64,000 nt of DNA from Candidatus Poribacteria bacterium (GCA_958295945.1 OY282386.1:2803864-2867863), one strand, 5' to 3'. Shown: positions 9,501 to 18,603, numbered from the stretch's first letter. The notes: a model not told the origin generated them from the sequence alone. Made by a program: numbers and translations.

Positions 9501-9620
9501 CATTTCAAAGAACGCCGTGTCAAAAGTGCGATTAAGAGAGTAATTCAGAAAGAATTAGACGATCTTGACCTTGATATTGATAAAATATTTGAACTTGCGA
9601 AGAGCCAAGATGAATACTAA
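6531..9620 (+). CDS. hsdR: Type I restriction endonuclease subunit R
   Basis: HsdR is the ATP-driven translocase and nuclease of the HsdRMS complex. ATG 6531 follows a GGGGAGAGGAAACC ribosome-binding site and gives 1029 residues, normal for the family. The nuclease core shows D about 137 (PDLVLYINGIAIGVLELKRS, the PD-D/ExK pattern with ELK near 150). The helicase has Walker A TQGSGKS near 279, DECHR near 393, FTGTPL near 420, then the second RecA-like domain with LLTGFDAP and CRVNR. A long helical C-terminal domain would contact HsdM. The last bases overlap the start of the YgjP-like gene by 11 nt. Confidence 0.97.
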   Translation: MNTVGEKEKRIQGRLITFFQDALGYEYLGDWQSRANNSNINKDLLTDWLRTQGRNDRIIKKVYDKLKRAADVGGTKTLYDVNRKMYGLLRYGANVRPDTGQKNITVKLIDWKNPHKNHFGIAEEVTLKSKNTNKRPDLVLYINGIAIGVLELKRSTRSVSEGIRQNYRNQKIENIGHFFSTVQLLMAGNESQGLRYSVINTEEKYWLQWKEDKAHPAAGDNLLHRDVSQLCNIERILELIRDFIVFDVDTKKICRHNQYFSVKAAQDKVKKREGGIIWNTQGSGKSLTMVWLAKWILEYKANARVLIITDRTELDDQIEGVFKDVNVKIKRTKKGSQLFNVLNNTTVRLICSLVHKFRSSSNDYNTDIDDYVEDIEVQRRDTFKPKGEIYIFVDECHRTQSGKLHRAMTTLLPDAVLIAFTGTPLFKTDKQRSIDTFGPFIHTYKYDEGVRDNIVLDLIYEARNIDIDITSQEMIDQFFEERTQGLSNTAKMQLKKRWGTIMKVESSIDRLEKIVADIVIDMNTRPRLMSGKGNAMLVADNIYSACRFYDLFQNTELEGKCAVVTSYNPAADTDDRQQEYKTYKKMLAAYFNEPKDSAMYKAEAFEKAIKRDFVKKPDEMKLLIVVDKLLTGFDAPSATYLYIDKSMRDHGLFQAICRVNRLDGDDKKFGYIVDYQDLFGSLKKAMTEYTGDAFDNYDIEDVKGLLKNRLVKAKERLDITRDQIKGLCEPVDPPYDTPDYMRYFCCEEIGNNEQIKANEPKRIKLYKFTTAFIRAYADIANEMEDAGYSDTEAEKMQNEVSHYEEVCKMIKLASGDYIDLKVYEPDMRQLLDTYIGAADTEKITTFDDTPLVELLVENREEAIDALPESIRNNDEAIAATIANNVRRVIVDKMDINPKYYEELSILLEEVINKRREEAIDYRNFLSKVVELGEQANDPDTFRDYPSDINTPPCKALYDNLGDAPSERRHSGAIALDTAIRDALTDNWKGSHFKERRVKSAIKRVIQKELDDLDLDIDKIFELAKSQDEY

Positions 9621-10344
9621 AACCGAAAATTATCAAATTGAAGTAAGCGGTTACTCCATAGATGTAATTCGCAAAGACATTAAGCATCTCTATATTGGTG
9701 TTCATCCACCCAACGGACAGATCCGCGTGTCGGTACCGCTGCGATTGGACGATGATGCCGTTCGGTTGGCTATCATTTCCCGTTTAGGATGGATTAAACG
9801 CAAACAAGAACCATATAAAAGTCAAGTTCGCCAATCACAACGGGAATATGTGTCAGGTGAAAGCCACTTTTTTGCTGGCAGACGCTACCGCCTCAAAGTC
9901 TCAGAGCAAAATTCACCACCGAAAGTACAACTCCTTAACAATACAAGAATCGGACTTACCGTGCGTCCAGGCACTGATAGAGACAAACGTGAGTCGGTGC
10001 TATATGAATGGTATAGAGAACATCTCCATGCCCAGTTGCCACCGCTTATCACCAAATGGGAAACAAAAATGCAGGTACCCGTTAACGAGGTGCGCATCAA
10101 GAAAATGAAAACGCAATGGGGATCTTGTAATATTGAAGCGAGACGCATCTGGTTAAATCTTGAGTTGGCAAAGAAACCGAAATCGTGTCTGGTATATGTA
10201 TTGGTTCATGAGATGACGCATCTATTGGAGCGTCACCATAACGATAGATTTCGTGAACTGATGGACACATTTCTACCGCAGTGGCGCACCTATCGTGACC
10301 AACTGAATGCTGCACCCCTTGCGCACGAAAATTGGCGATATTGA
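9610..10344 (+). CDS. YgjP-like zinc metallopeptidase (COG1451)
   Basis: 244 residues from ATG 9610, inside the last codons of hsdR, so probably translated by coupling. The C-terminal half has the family signatures KKMKTQWGSCN and LVHEMTHLLERHHNDRF. HEMTH is the HExxH zinc site near residue 200, with a downstream His pair. The N-terminal half is a beta-rich domain (LYIGVHPPNGQIRVSVPLRL). YgjP/WLM-like peptidases are frequent neighbours of type I hsdR genes, but their substrate is not established. The gene is full length and all zinc ligands expected from the motif are present. Confidence 0.93.
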   Translation: MNTKTENYQIEVSGYSIDVIRKDIKHLYIGVHPPNGQIRVSVPLRLDDDAVRLAIISRLGWIKRKQEPYKSQVRQSQREYVSGESHFFAGRRYRLKVSEQNSPPKVQLLNNTRIGLTVRPGTDRDKRESVLYEWYREHLHAQLPPLITKWETKMQVPVNEVRIKKMKTQWGSCNIEARRIWLNLELAKKPKSCLVYVLVHEMTHLLERHHNDRFRELMDTFLPQWRTYRDQLNAAPLAHENWRY

Positions 10345-10440
10345 ATAGGACTTGATGTGTAACTTTTTGATAGAACGGGCACGCTCACCCCAATCAACGG
10401 GTGTGTAAAGTAATTGGAATTAACCGCATAAATCATTGTC

Positions 10441-10492
10441 CGAGGGAACTCCGATTCCCGATTTATCGCGATTCGGAGATCGCTCCTACAAG
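10441..10492. repeat. REP-like dispersed hairpin
   Basis: Contains GGGAACTCCGATTCCCGA and GATTCGGAGATCGCTCC, the same two arms that form the interior of the MITEs at 21439-23104. This solitary copy lies between the R-M island and the next promoter. It lacks the GTAGACTGTCC ends, so it is a scrap or a separate family member. Confidence 0.8.
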
Positions 10493-10510
10493 TATATTGA
10501 ACTTTACAAT

Positions 10511-10539
10511 TTGCACCACACAGACAATTCTGCTATAAT
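10511..10539 (+). promoter_or_regulatory. Sigma-70 promoter of the BMP lipoprotein/formate dehydrogenase block
   Basis: TTGCAC (10511-10516), a 17-nt spacer and a perfect TATAAT (10534-10539). The first gene begins 33 nt downstream with a TAGGAGAACAAC ribosome-binding site. Confidence 0.75.
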
Positions 10540-10572
10540 TGTGTGAGTTTCAACAAAAGATAGGAGAACAAC

Positions 10573-11613
10573 ATGATGATACAAGTACGTCGGTCAATTA
10601 AGTTTAGTGTAGAATTTACGATATGTTTGATGCTTCTTTTAACTATTTCAGCCGCGTTAATTGGATGTTTAGATAAACAAACGGAAGAGGAATTCAAGGT
10701 TGCTATGCTTCTTCCTGCTTCTAAGTCGGATGCAGGATGGAATGCATTGGCATACGATGGACTTGTCCTGATAGAGAAAGAACTGGGGGCAAAAATAATA
10801 GATGTTGAGAGTAAGACTATGCCTGAGCAGGAGCAACACTTCCGTTATTATGCAAATAAGGGATTTGACTTGATCTTTGGTCATGGTTATGAATATCAAG
10901 AACCTGCGAAGGCAGTCGCACCAGATTTTCCAGATACGATTTTTATTACATCCTCAGGTGGCACTGTCACAGACAATATTTGTCCTATGAACTTACGGGT
11001 TGAGCAACCTGCATACCTTTTAGGTATGATGGCGGGTATGATGACACAGGGAAACAAACTGGGTTGTATCGGTGGACAGGAGATTCCATCTGTCAAAAGT
11101 ACTTTCATTGCTTTTGAACATGGTGCGAAGACCGTTAATCCTGAAGTAGAAGTTATCCAAATGTGGGTTGGCGACTGGACAGATGCTGTTACAGGGAAAA
11201 GATACTCAGAAGCACTGATTAATCAAGGTGTTGACTTCCTGTTTCCGAATGCAGATGCTGCTGGACTTGGTGCTTATGAAGCGGCAGAGAATGCCTTGGA
11301 AAATGGTAAAATCGTCTACACATTTGGAGCCAATCTTGACAAAAGTAAGATTTCACCCAACACTGTCCTCGCCAATGCTGTGGTTACACCTTCAGCTTTT
11401 TTAAAGGTTGCAAAACTTGTTAAGGATGGCAAGTTCAAACCGCAGATTTATACCTTTAATATGTTGAAAGACCGGGCAATCACACTCACCTACAATCCTA
11501 AGATGAAAGATAAGATACCTCAAAATGTACTTGATAAAGTGGAAGAGGCAAAGTCTCAAATCTTATCGGGTGAGCTTGAGGTGAAGCAAATTGATTTTAC
11601 TGAAGAAAACTAA
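10573..11613 (+). CDS. BMP-family ABC transporter substrate-binding lipoprotein
   Basis: 346-residue lipoprotein of the BMP/PnrA/Med family, which binds nucleosides, purines or related small molecules for ABC import. A signal peptide ends in the lipobox LIGC near residue 33. The mature part carries family motifs: KVAMLLPASKSDAGWNALAY, FDLIFGHGYEYQEPAKAVA, LAN and GADAAG-like elements, and EQPAYLLGMMAGMM. No permease or ATPase gene is adjacent, so its transporter is elsewhere or it acts as a binding or sensor protein. It ends 38 nt before the formate dehydrogenase gene, with no terminator seen, so co-transcription is likely. A functional link is not evident from sequence. Confidence 0.9.
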   Translation: MMIQVRRSIKFSVEFTICLMLLLTISAALIGCLDKQTEEEFKVAMLLPASKSDAGWNALAYDGLVLIEKELGAKIIDVESKTMPEQEQHFRYYANKGFDLIFGHGYEYQEPAKAVAPDFPDTIFITSSGGTVTDNICPMNLRVEQPAYLLGMMAGMMTQGNKLGCIGGQEIPSVKSTFIAFEHGAKTVNPEVEVIQMWVGDWTDAVTGKRYSEALINQGVDFLFPNADAAGLGAYEAAENALENGKIVYTFGANLDKSKISPNTVLANAVVTPSAFLKVAKLVKDGKFKPQIYTFNMLKDRAITLTYNPKMKDKIPQNVLDKVEEAKSQILSGELEVKQIDFTEEN

Positions 11614-11651
11614 CTGCTTCTGTTCAAACTTGGTAGGAAGAAACAGGGATT

Positions 11652-14363
11652 ATGCCAGATAAATTGCAGATTGACGGAATTGATGTTGACATTATTGAAG
11701 GTGAGACAGTGCTTGAAGTGGCACAACGTCATCAGAAAGATATTCCTACGTTGTGTTACGATCCACGGTTAGAGCCTTTTGGTGGCTGCCGTCTGTGTAT
11801 TGTAGAGTTGGAAGGGGCGCGAAATCCGGTTGCATCCTGCACAACGAAAGCTGCGCCTGGCATGGTCATCCGCACATCAACTGATACAATTGAGACATAT
11901 CGGAAAACATTGCTTGAAATGGTGATGAGTGAGAACCGTGAGGTAGATGTGCATCCGTTGCGTGGATACGCTTCCCGAGAACTTGCCAATCTCTGTGATG
12001 AATACAAGATCAAGGGAACTGATATTGAGGGTACTGTATCTGGAACGAGCAAAACTGATGACAATCCGTTTATTCTTCGGGATTATGAACTATGCATTTC
12101 GTGTTATCGGTGTGTTCGTGTATGTGCTGAGCAGGAAGGGGACCACGCTATCAATGTGATGAACCGTGGTTTTCAGACACAGATTACGACAGAATTTGAT
12201 GGTCTTCTAAAGGACTCTGCATGTACGTTCTGTGGACAGTGTATCCAGACTTGTCCCACGGGTGCCCTTGCCGACAAAAAAGCACTCCGTGCGGTTGATG
12301 AGGTTACAGACGGGACGATTGACAAGACGCGTACCATCTGTCCATATTGTGGTGTCGGCTGTTCCGTTGATGTACTTTCAAATAACGAGAACATTATCGG
12401 TATCCATCCTGCGATGGACGGTCCTGCGAATCAAGGCGCGCTGTGTGTCAAAGGACAGTTCGCTTACGATTTTGTGCAACATCCTGACAGACTAAAGACA
12501 CCGCTTATTCGTGCCAATGATGGTGAACTTCATGAAGCGAGTTGGGAAGATGCACTTGATTTGGCTGCTGAAGGGTTCAGAAAAGTGAATGTTGAACACG
12601 GCAGACATGGCATCTACGGTATCGCCTCTGGACGTGCCCCGAGTGAAGCGGCGTATCTGATGCAGAAGTTCATACGCACAGGATTTGGTACAAACTATAT
12701 TGACAATTGCAGCCGTGCTTGACACGCCCCAACCGTTGCCGGTCTGGCAGCGACAATCGGACGTGGTGCGATGTCTAATCCGCTCGTTGATATGCAGAAA
12801 CCAGATGTCATCTTCTGCATCGGCACAAACATGACTGAATGCCATCCTGTGGCAGCGACTGGATTGAAAAAGGCGATTGCTCGCGGGGCAAAACTTATTG
12901 TCGCAGATCCGAGACGTATCGGATTGGCAGAGTTGTCTCATCTATATCTGCCACTCCGTGTGGGTTCAGACACAGCACTGCTCCTTGGAATGGCACATGT
13001 TATTGCACGTGAAGGATTGATTGATGAAAGATTCGTTGAAAATCGGACAACCGGATTTGATGATTTCTTTGAACATATCAGTCAGTGGACACCTGAATGG
13101 GCGGAAACAATTACCGGTGTACCTGCACAAGACATAGAAACAGCTGCGATGTGGTATGGCTCATCGGATGCAGCTGCTATCTACTACACACTTGGTATTA
13201 CAGAACATATCTGCGGCGTAGAAAACGTTCAAAGTTTATGTAATCTTGTCCTAATGACTGGGAATGTCGGACGCGAAGGAACGGGTATTAACCCGATGCG
13301 TGGACAAAATAATATCCAAGGTGCTGGAGACTGTGGTGCTTTACCAAACAACTACCCGGGGTTTCAATCGGTCACTGATCCTGAGCATCAAGCAAAGTTC
13401 AAAGCGGTTTATGGCAAGGAAGTTGACCTTGAGAAAGGAATTACGAAAGTCACGGCATTAGAACTTTGTGGTGATAGTATTCACGCGATGCTTATTGATG
13501 GTGAGAACACATTGTTGTCTGATCCAGACCGAGAGCATTGTGAACATGCACTCCGATCCTTAGATCATCTCGTTGTCATTGACATATTTCTGACCGAAAC
13601 AGCAGAACTTGCCGATGTTGTGCTGCCTGCAACAGCATGGGGTGAAACTGATGGAATTTGCACAAATACCGAACGTCGTGTGCAGCGGTTACGTGCAGCA
13701 GTACCGCCTCCCGGTAAAGCGAAACCTGATTGGTGGATTATTTGTGAGATTGCAAAACGACTGGGATTCAACGGATTTGAATATAACTCACCTGAACCGA
13801 TATTCAATGAACTATGCAGTCTCTCACCGATTTATGCTGGATTAGATTGGGAACGCATTGAAAATGGCGTTACGGACACCTTTAACAACCAGTGGCCTGT
13901 TCCGCATAGAGAACATCCTGGCACACCACGACTGCATGAAGATACTTTTGTTAACGGAAAAGGTGTCTTTTCTAAAGTGCATTACCGTGATCCAGCAGAA
14001 ACAATCAGCGATGATTTTCCTGTATGGCTGACGACTGGTAGGCGTTTGCAGTCCTACCACACACGGACTCAAACAGGAAGGTCTCAAGGTATAGATTATC
14101 TTTTGCCGGAAGAATCACTTGAAGTGAACCCTGCAGACCTTGATAAATGGTCGTTGTCAGATGGGGAATGGTGCAAAATGAGTAGTGCGCGTGGGAGTAT
14201 TAATATAAAAGTCAAGGCGACAAATCGATCGCCACAAGGCACAGTATTTGCCAGTTTCAGTTTTGCAGATGTGCCTGTAAATCTGCTGACAGGTTCAGGA
14301 TATGATCCGATTACACATACTGCTGAGTTGAAGGTGTGTCCAGTCAAGTTAGAACCGCTATAA
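11652..14363 (+). CDS. fdhA: Formate dehydrogenase catalytic subunit, selenocysteine-containing
   Basis: A 903-residue selenoprotein oxidising formate to CO2 (or the reverse) at a molybdenum or tungsten bis-MGD centre. A NuoG-like N-terminus carries a 2Fe-2S set (residues about 34-60, CYDPRLEPFGGCRLC), two 4Fe-4S clusters (CISCYRCVRVC near 147, CTFCGQCIQTCPTG near 190) and the CPYCGVGC 4Fe-4S site near 231. The catalytic domain follows. The TGA at 12720-12722 (codon 357) is in frame in NCSRA-U-HAPTVAGL, the Sec position of FDH-H-type enzymes, and the frame stays conserved after it. Electron-transfer partner subunits are absent here. FdhD is at 41765. Residual risk: a simple nonsense mutation, which the SECIS-like hairpin argues against. 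Confidence 0.95.
12720..12751 (+). promoter_or_regulatory. Bacterial SECIS-like element of formate dehydrogenase
   Basis: After the UGA (12720-12722), 14 nt precede TGCC (12737-12740), loop GGTCT (12741-12745) and GGCA (12746-12749); a G-U and a G-C pair extend it to 12735-12751. The GGTCT apical loop on a short stem is the SelB-binding pattern of E. coli fdhF. Confidence 0.88.
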
Positions 14364-14374
14364 GGAGAATTGCA

Positions 14375-14683
14375 ATGAAATGGAAAACACGTTGGTTAGA
14401 AGAAAATGACGATGTAGACGTATTAAAAGCACAATTACAATCAGAGGGTTTTGACGCATATCAGTGGTCTGGTCGTCCGGGTGGTGCGTATCTTGATTAT
14501 ATCCACACTCAGGATGAGGTGGTTTGTGTGTTATCTGGCACGGCAGAAGCAAAAGTTGCCGATGAGGAAGGTACTGTTGAAAAAGGTGACCGAATTGATG
14601 TACCTGCTAATACCTATCATTCATTAACGGTAACAAGTGATGAACCCCTTGTCGTTATGACAGGTATGCGGAAATCTAAATAG
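14375..14683 (+). CDS. Small cupin-domain protein
   Basis: 102 residues from ATG 14375, preceded by AAGGAGAATTGCA; the reading from GTG 14336 overlaps the formate dehydrogenase and is unlikely. The fold is a single cupin barrel: GGAYLDYIHTQDEVVCVLSG, AKVADEEGTVEKGDRIDVPA and NTYHSLTVTSDE. Metal-ligand positions are only partly conserved (His in DYIHTQDE and YHS). Small cupins bind metals or small ligands, often as sensors. It starts 12 nt after the formate dehydrogenase stop and is probably in the same transcript, but no pathway role can be assigned. Confidence 0.85.
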   Translation: MKWKTRWLEENDDVDVLKAQLQSEGFDAYQWSGRPGGAYLDYIHTQDEVVCVLSGTAEAKVADEEGTVEKGDRIDVPANTYHSLTVTSDEPLVVMTGMRKSK

Positions 14684-14704
14684 CTGCCTATTCCAAAGAA
14701 TATG

Positions 14705-14733
14705 TTGACAGGTTTTTATTGATTTTATATAAG
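14705..14733 (+). promoter_or_regulatory. Sigma-70 promoter of the Thoeris operon
   Basis: Perfect TTGACA (14705-14710), 17-nt spacer, TATAAG (14728-14733). It lies 50 nt upstream of thsB and directs only that two-gene operon. Confidence 0.7.
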
Positions 14734-14783
14734 ATAGATGTATACTTATAGATATAATTACTGTAGACATAGAAGGTGTTATT

Positions 14784-15398
14784 ATGGCTTATAGAAACAA
14801 ATTCTTTCTAAGTTTTGATTACAATAGTGATGTTCACTATTATTGGCTAATGCGTGCGTGGAGGCAAGATGATGGAACGAAATTTAATTTTTACAACACT
14901 CATGATATGAACATGTCAAATAACACTAATTTAGAATTGCCTATCAGACAAGTTTTAAAAAATCAACTTCTACAAACTAAAGCCTTCGTCATTTTAGTCG
15001 GGGAAAAAACACGGTATCTACAGTATGTACATTGGGAGATTGAAGAAGCATTAGAGTTACATTTACCTATAATTTGTGTTAACTTGAACGGTTTCAGACA
15101 TCGAGATCCTATAAGATGTCCATCCATTATCAGTGAAAGACTTTCGGTTCACATTAATTTTGACGCAGTTGTTTTACAGCATGCATTAGAAACTTGGCCG
15201 ACACGGCACAATAATCTTAAACAACAAGGTTATTCAAGCCCATACTATTATACACAAAATGACTATGTTAGGTTAGGTTTGGGGCCATCTGCTAGAGACG
15301 AGCAAATTCAAAGGCGTACTAAGGAGGAAAAGGGATTCTTGAAAAAAGTGCCACGCTGGAGATCACGCCTACGATTGCATAATACAGAAAAACTTTAG
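14784..15398 (+). CDS. thsB: Thoeris ThsB-like TIR-domain protein
   Basis: 204 residues. The N-terminus (KFFLSFDYNSDVHYYWLMRAW) and the stretch VILVGEKTRYLQYVHWEIEEALEL match the MTH538/ThsB TIR-like family. These proteins sense phage and convert NAD into an ADP-ribose-type signal. The Glu in WEIEEA near residue 85 is at the expected catalytic region. The C-terminal 60 residues are basic and variable. The gene is followed after 4 nt by a two-TM macro-domain gene, the arrangement of type II Thoeris, where ThsB makes a His-ADPR-type signal for ThsA. Family and context agree; activity is inferred. Confidence 0.85.
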   Translation: MAYRNKFFLSFDYNSDVHYYWLMRAWRQDDGTKFNFYNTHDMNMSNNTNLELPIRQVLKNQLLQTKAFVILVGEKTRYLQYVHWEIEEALELHLPIICVNLNGFRHRDPIRCPSIISERLSVHINFDAVVLQHALETWPTRHNNLKQQGYSSPYYYTQNDYVRLGLGPSARDEQIQRRTKEEKGFLKKVPRWRSRLRLHNTEKL

Positions 15399-15402
15399 TC
15401 TT

Positions 15403-16344
15403 ATGAGTTTGCCCATCTACCTTTCAAAGCAACATTTAAAGAATTGCCGTAAGTATATGATCACGGTAATAACAACTGCTTGTTATGTGTATAGTGGGTG
15501 TTGGTTATCAATTGAAATATTATCTCATTTCAGTCCTACATTTGAGAAATGGTCTCGTGGCAACCACTGGATGTTTATGATCATTATATTATTAGGTTTA
15601 ATGATTGGAGTCTTTCATTTTCTTCGAAAATGTGCTAAGACCCTTTCTGTGAGTCATAGATTAGAAGGACAGGATATTCTAATTGAAATTAGGGTCGGCA
15701 GTATCTTTAATAGTGATGGAGCTTACGTCATTAGTACGAATACAACATTTGATACAAATATGTCAGCGAGTCCGATTACATCACGAAGTTTGCAGGGACA
15801 GTTCATTAATAAATACTATAACAATTCAGACCACCTTGAACAAGATTTAACAAACTCCCTGAATAGTGATGAAAACGTTGTGATAAAGAATAAGCAAACT
15901 GGAAAAACACAATATGATGTCGGCACGGTGGTCAAAGTATCGGTAGAAGAGCAGATCGCATATTTCGTTGCGATTGACGAAGTAAACGAATTATCCGGTA
16001 TTGAAAGTTCACTTGATAATGTAAGGGAAGGTTTAGGAAGTCTTTGGTATTATGTTGGAAAACAAGGTGTATTAGAGTCACTTGTAATACCTGTGTTAGG
16101 AACCGGGCATTCTGGAATTCTAGTGTCAAGAGAACAAATGATATTAGAAATAATTACATCATTTATTGCTGCTTGCACTGGAAAAAAATTCTGTGAAAAA
16201 CTGACAATTATTATTTCAGAGGATGACTATCAAAAGCATGAAATTGATTTAGAAGATTTGGGGTCCTATCTTGAACTCTATTGCCGCGAAGTACATTTGA
16301 AAACGCACGACATCGTTTCCCCGGTAGATAATCCTATTTATTGA
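15403..16344 (+). CDS. thsA: Type II Thoeris effector ThsA (two TM helices plus macro domain)
   Basis: 313 residues. Two hydrophobic helices (about 19-40 and 52-72) lead into a macro-like domain matching the Thoeris ThsA macro family: IEIRVGSIFNSDGAYVISTN, FDTNMSASPITSRSLQGQF and LVIPVLGTGHSGI. In known type II Thoeris systems the macro domain binds the TIR-made nucleotide and the membrane helices disrupt the host envelope, stopping phage spread. The gene begins 4 nt after thsB. AT-rich composition like that of thsB suggests both moved together. I judge the system intact: both frames are full length. Confidence 0.85.
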   Translation: MSLPIYLSKQHLKNCRKYMITVITTACYVYSGCWLSIEILSHFSPTFEKWSRGNHWMFMIIILLGLMIGVFHFLRKCAKTLSVSHRLEGQDILIEIRVGSIFNSDGAYVISTNTTFDTNMSASPITSRSLQGQFINKYYNNSDHLEQDLTNSLNSDENVVIKNKQTGKTQYDVGTVVKVSVEEQIAYFVAIDEVNELSGIESSLDNVREGLGSLWYYVGKQGVLESLVIPVLGTGHSGILVSREQMILEIITSFIAACTGKKFCEKLTIIISEDDYQKHEIDLEDLGSYLELYCREVHLKTHDIVSPVDNPIY

Positions 16345-16561
16345 TGAGTGAACTCAAGGAATTGAATGTTAAGAGTGGACCAAATGGTGGTAGTCACGCG
16401 GCATCTGCTGCAGACAGATATAGATAGGTCTAATAAATTGTCAACCTACAATACACATTTTCAGAATCAATTATATACCCGAAATACGTAATTGTCTATA
16501 TTACTTACATAATATAATTTTACCCACCTCTCAAACAATCAAATAGAAAGGAAAATATTAT

Positions 16562-18049
16562 ATGAACATAACTGTCGATATTGGTGATTTTCGTCAAGTA
16601 GAAACGGGTGCTGTCCTCATCCCAGTGCTTGAAGATGACATGCACAATGAGTTACTCTTAGCCGCTGATTCAGCATTGGATGGTCGCATACAAGCGTTTC
16701 TGAATCTTGGTGATTTCAAAGGGAAACCGAAAACAACAAGTGTACTGTATACAAACGGTGAGATTGCTGCCCCTCGTGTCATACTGGTTGGACTTGGGTT
16801 GTTTGAGAAACTGGATGCTGAACAGGTGCGTCAAGTTGCTGGACACACAGCGCGACAAGTACGTGATATTGGGCTTAAATCTATTACTGTTCCTATTCCA
16901 CCCGAAACACAAGACGATTGGGCACAAGCAGCCGTTGAAGCCAGTCTACTCTCGTTGTATGAGTTCAAGCAGCACAAAACCCAAAGCGATGATAAGGAAG
17001 ATGAAGATAAATCGCTTGAATCGATGACCTTTCTCGTAGGGAGTGAGTCAGAGAAATCGTTGATGGAACGACTTGTTGAACGCGGAGAAACCATTGCAAG
17101 CGGAACTATGCTTGCACGCGATCTGAGCAATCAACCTGGGAACCATCTCACACCGACACAACTTGCGGAAAAAGCCGAAGAAGTAGCAGAAACGGTAGGG
17201 CTAAATTGCACGGTTTTTGACAAACCAACCCTTCAGGAAAAAGGCTTCCGGACTCTATTAGCAGTAGCACAAGGTAGTGCTGAAGAGCCACGGTTTATCA
17301 TCTTGGATTACACTCCTAAAGGAGAAGGACACGATACCGTTGCACTCGTTGGAAAAGGAATCACCTTTGATACCGGTGGAATCTCATTGAAATCTGGAAA
17401 AGGTATGGACGAGATGAAACACGACATGTCTGGGGCTGCAGCTGTATTAGGTGCGATGCAGGTTATCGGTCAGTTGAAACCGGATGTGCGTGTGCTTGGG
17501 ATTATTGCGACAACCGAAAATATGCCGGGTTCAACTGCTATTAAACCTGGAGATGTTGTGACATCCTTCGGTGGAAAAACAATTGAGATAATGAATACAG
17601 ATGCTGAAGGCAGGCTAATTTTAGCAGATGCACTCGGATGGACAGCACAGTATGAACCGAATGGCGTAATTGATTTAGCAACCCTGACAGGTGCTGTGAT
17701 TACTTGTCTTGGACATATCGCAGCAGGAGCCATGGGTACGGACGATGCCCTGATGGAAAAAGTCAAGAAAGCTGCAGATAAAACCTATGAACGCGTGTGG
17801 CAATTGCCGCTTTGGGATGATTATGATGAAGGCGTGAAAAGCAAAGTCGCAGATGTGCAGAACATCGGTGATGGGACTTCTGGGACGATTGCCGGTGCTG
17901 CGTTCCTGAAGAAGTTCGCTGAAGGTTATCCGTGGGTGCATCTTGACATTGCAGGAACTGCGTGGGGAATGAAAGGGTCTACATATATTCCTGAAGGGGC
18001 ATCTGGTTATGGTGTTCGCTTGTTAGTGCAATTGATTGAAGATTGGTAG
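16562..18049 (+). CDS. pepA: Leucyl aminopeptidase (M17)
   Basis: 495 residues, normal length for cytosolic M17 leucyl aminopeptidase, a hexameric two-metal enzyme that removes N-terminal residues from peptides. The catalytic half shows LVGKGITFDTGGISLK (near 262) and the signature NTDAEGRL (near 344), carrying metal ligands and the catalytic Arg; ATLTGAV follows. The N-terminal macro-like domain is also present. Start ATG 16562 follows GAAAGGAAAATATT. It stands alone between Thoeris and the MFS gene, with a hairpin terminator after it. Confidence 0.96.
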   Translation: MNITVDIGDFRQVETGAVLIPVLEDDMHNELLLAADSALDGRIQAFLNLGDFKGKPKTTSVLYTNGEIAAPRVILVGLGLFEKLDAEQVRQVAGHTARQVRDIGLKSITVPIPPETQDDWAQAAVEASLLSLYEFKQHKTQSDDKEDEDKSLESMTFLVGSESEKSLMERLVERGETIASGTMLARDLSNQPGNHLTPTQLAEKAEEVAETVGLNCTVFDKPTLQEKGFRTLLAVAQGSAEEPRFIILDYTPKGEGHDTVALVGKGITFDTGGISLKSGKGMDEMKHDMSGAAAVLGAMQVIGQLKPDVRVLGIIATTENMPGSTAIKPGDVVTSFGGKTIEIMNTDAEGRLILADALGWTAQYEPNGVIDLATLTGAVITCLGHIAAGAMGTDDALMEKVKKAADKTYERVWQLPLWDDYDEGVKSKVADVQNIGDGTSGTIAGAAFLKKFAEGYPWVHLDIAGTAWGMKGSTYIPEGASGYGVRLLVQLIEDW

Positions 18050-18076
18050 AAGTTGTTTATATTGAAACACAGAGAT

Positions 18077-18111
18077 TCAGCGTTGAATGCAGCTCATACA
18101 TTCAACGCTGA
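18077..18111 (+). terminator. Hairpin terminator after pepA
   Basis: TCAGCGTTGAATG (18077-18089) and CATTCAACGCTGA (18099-18111) form a 13-bp stem with a 9-nt loop, followed by TTTGTCTCT. It lies 28 nt after the pepA stop. The rest of the 554-nt gap to 18603 holds a MITE and otherwise nothing recognisable. Confidence 0.7.
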
Positions 18112-18364
18112 TTTGTCTCTATACCTAAATTATTAGTGTATGATTCCTAATCCTCCATGAAAAGCAGTAAGTCTGTACTGCACATCACTCTAACTCACAT
18201 AACAACCTACCAGATTATTTGACTCAACCTTATTGAAATAAATCTGTCAAAAAACAACGCGCAATCCCGTGAACATTATACACTAAAGTATAGAGAATTG
18301 GCTGTAGATGATACCATTTCTATTAATGATATTCTCTCTTGAAAAGGCTTTAAGAAGCACAATG

Positions 18365-18514
18365 ATGAAGATTAAGAAATAAATCAGGTAATTTCCTTGA
18401 GAAGTCCGGTGCGGTTAGGAAGTGCCAAATCAACCGTATGAATGCCTTTTGGCATTCCCCACCTACAGGTTTTGGGGTGATTAACGATTACCCGTTTAAT
18501 AAATTAATCTTCAT
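18365..18514. repeat. MITE-like repeat, ATGAAGATTAA family, copy 1
   Basis: 150 bp bounded by inverted ends ATGAAGATTAA...TTAATCTTCAT. Its left 60 bp match the reverse complement of 38480-38540. The interior differs and carries a GGCATTCCCC segment also found next to the 38 kb copy. No coding sequence. Confidence 0.7.
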
Positions 18515-18603
18515 AATTGTGCCTCTACGAACTGCCTATTTTTAGAAGGAAGATATTCAGAGAAATGATGTTGTCTTCCATATTGAAATAAATTGAGGAG
18601 AGA

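Noticed and set aside
12492-12941. 149-codon minus-strand frame over the formate dehydrogenase
   Set aside because: Antisense to conserved catalytic sequence; no ribosome-binding site or domain.
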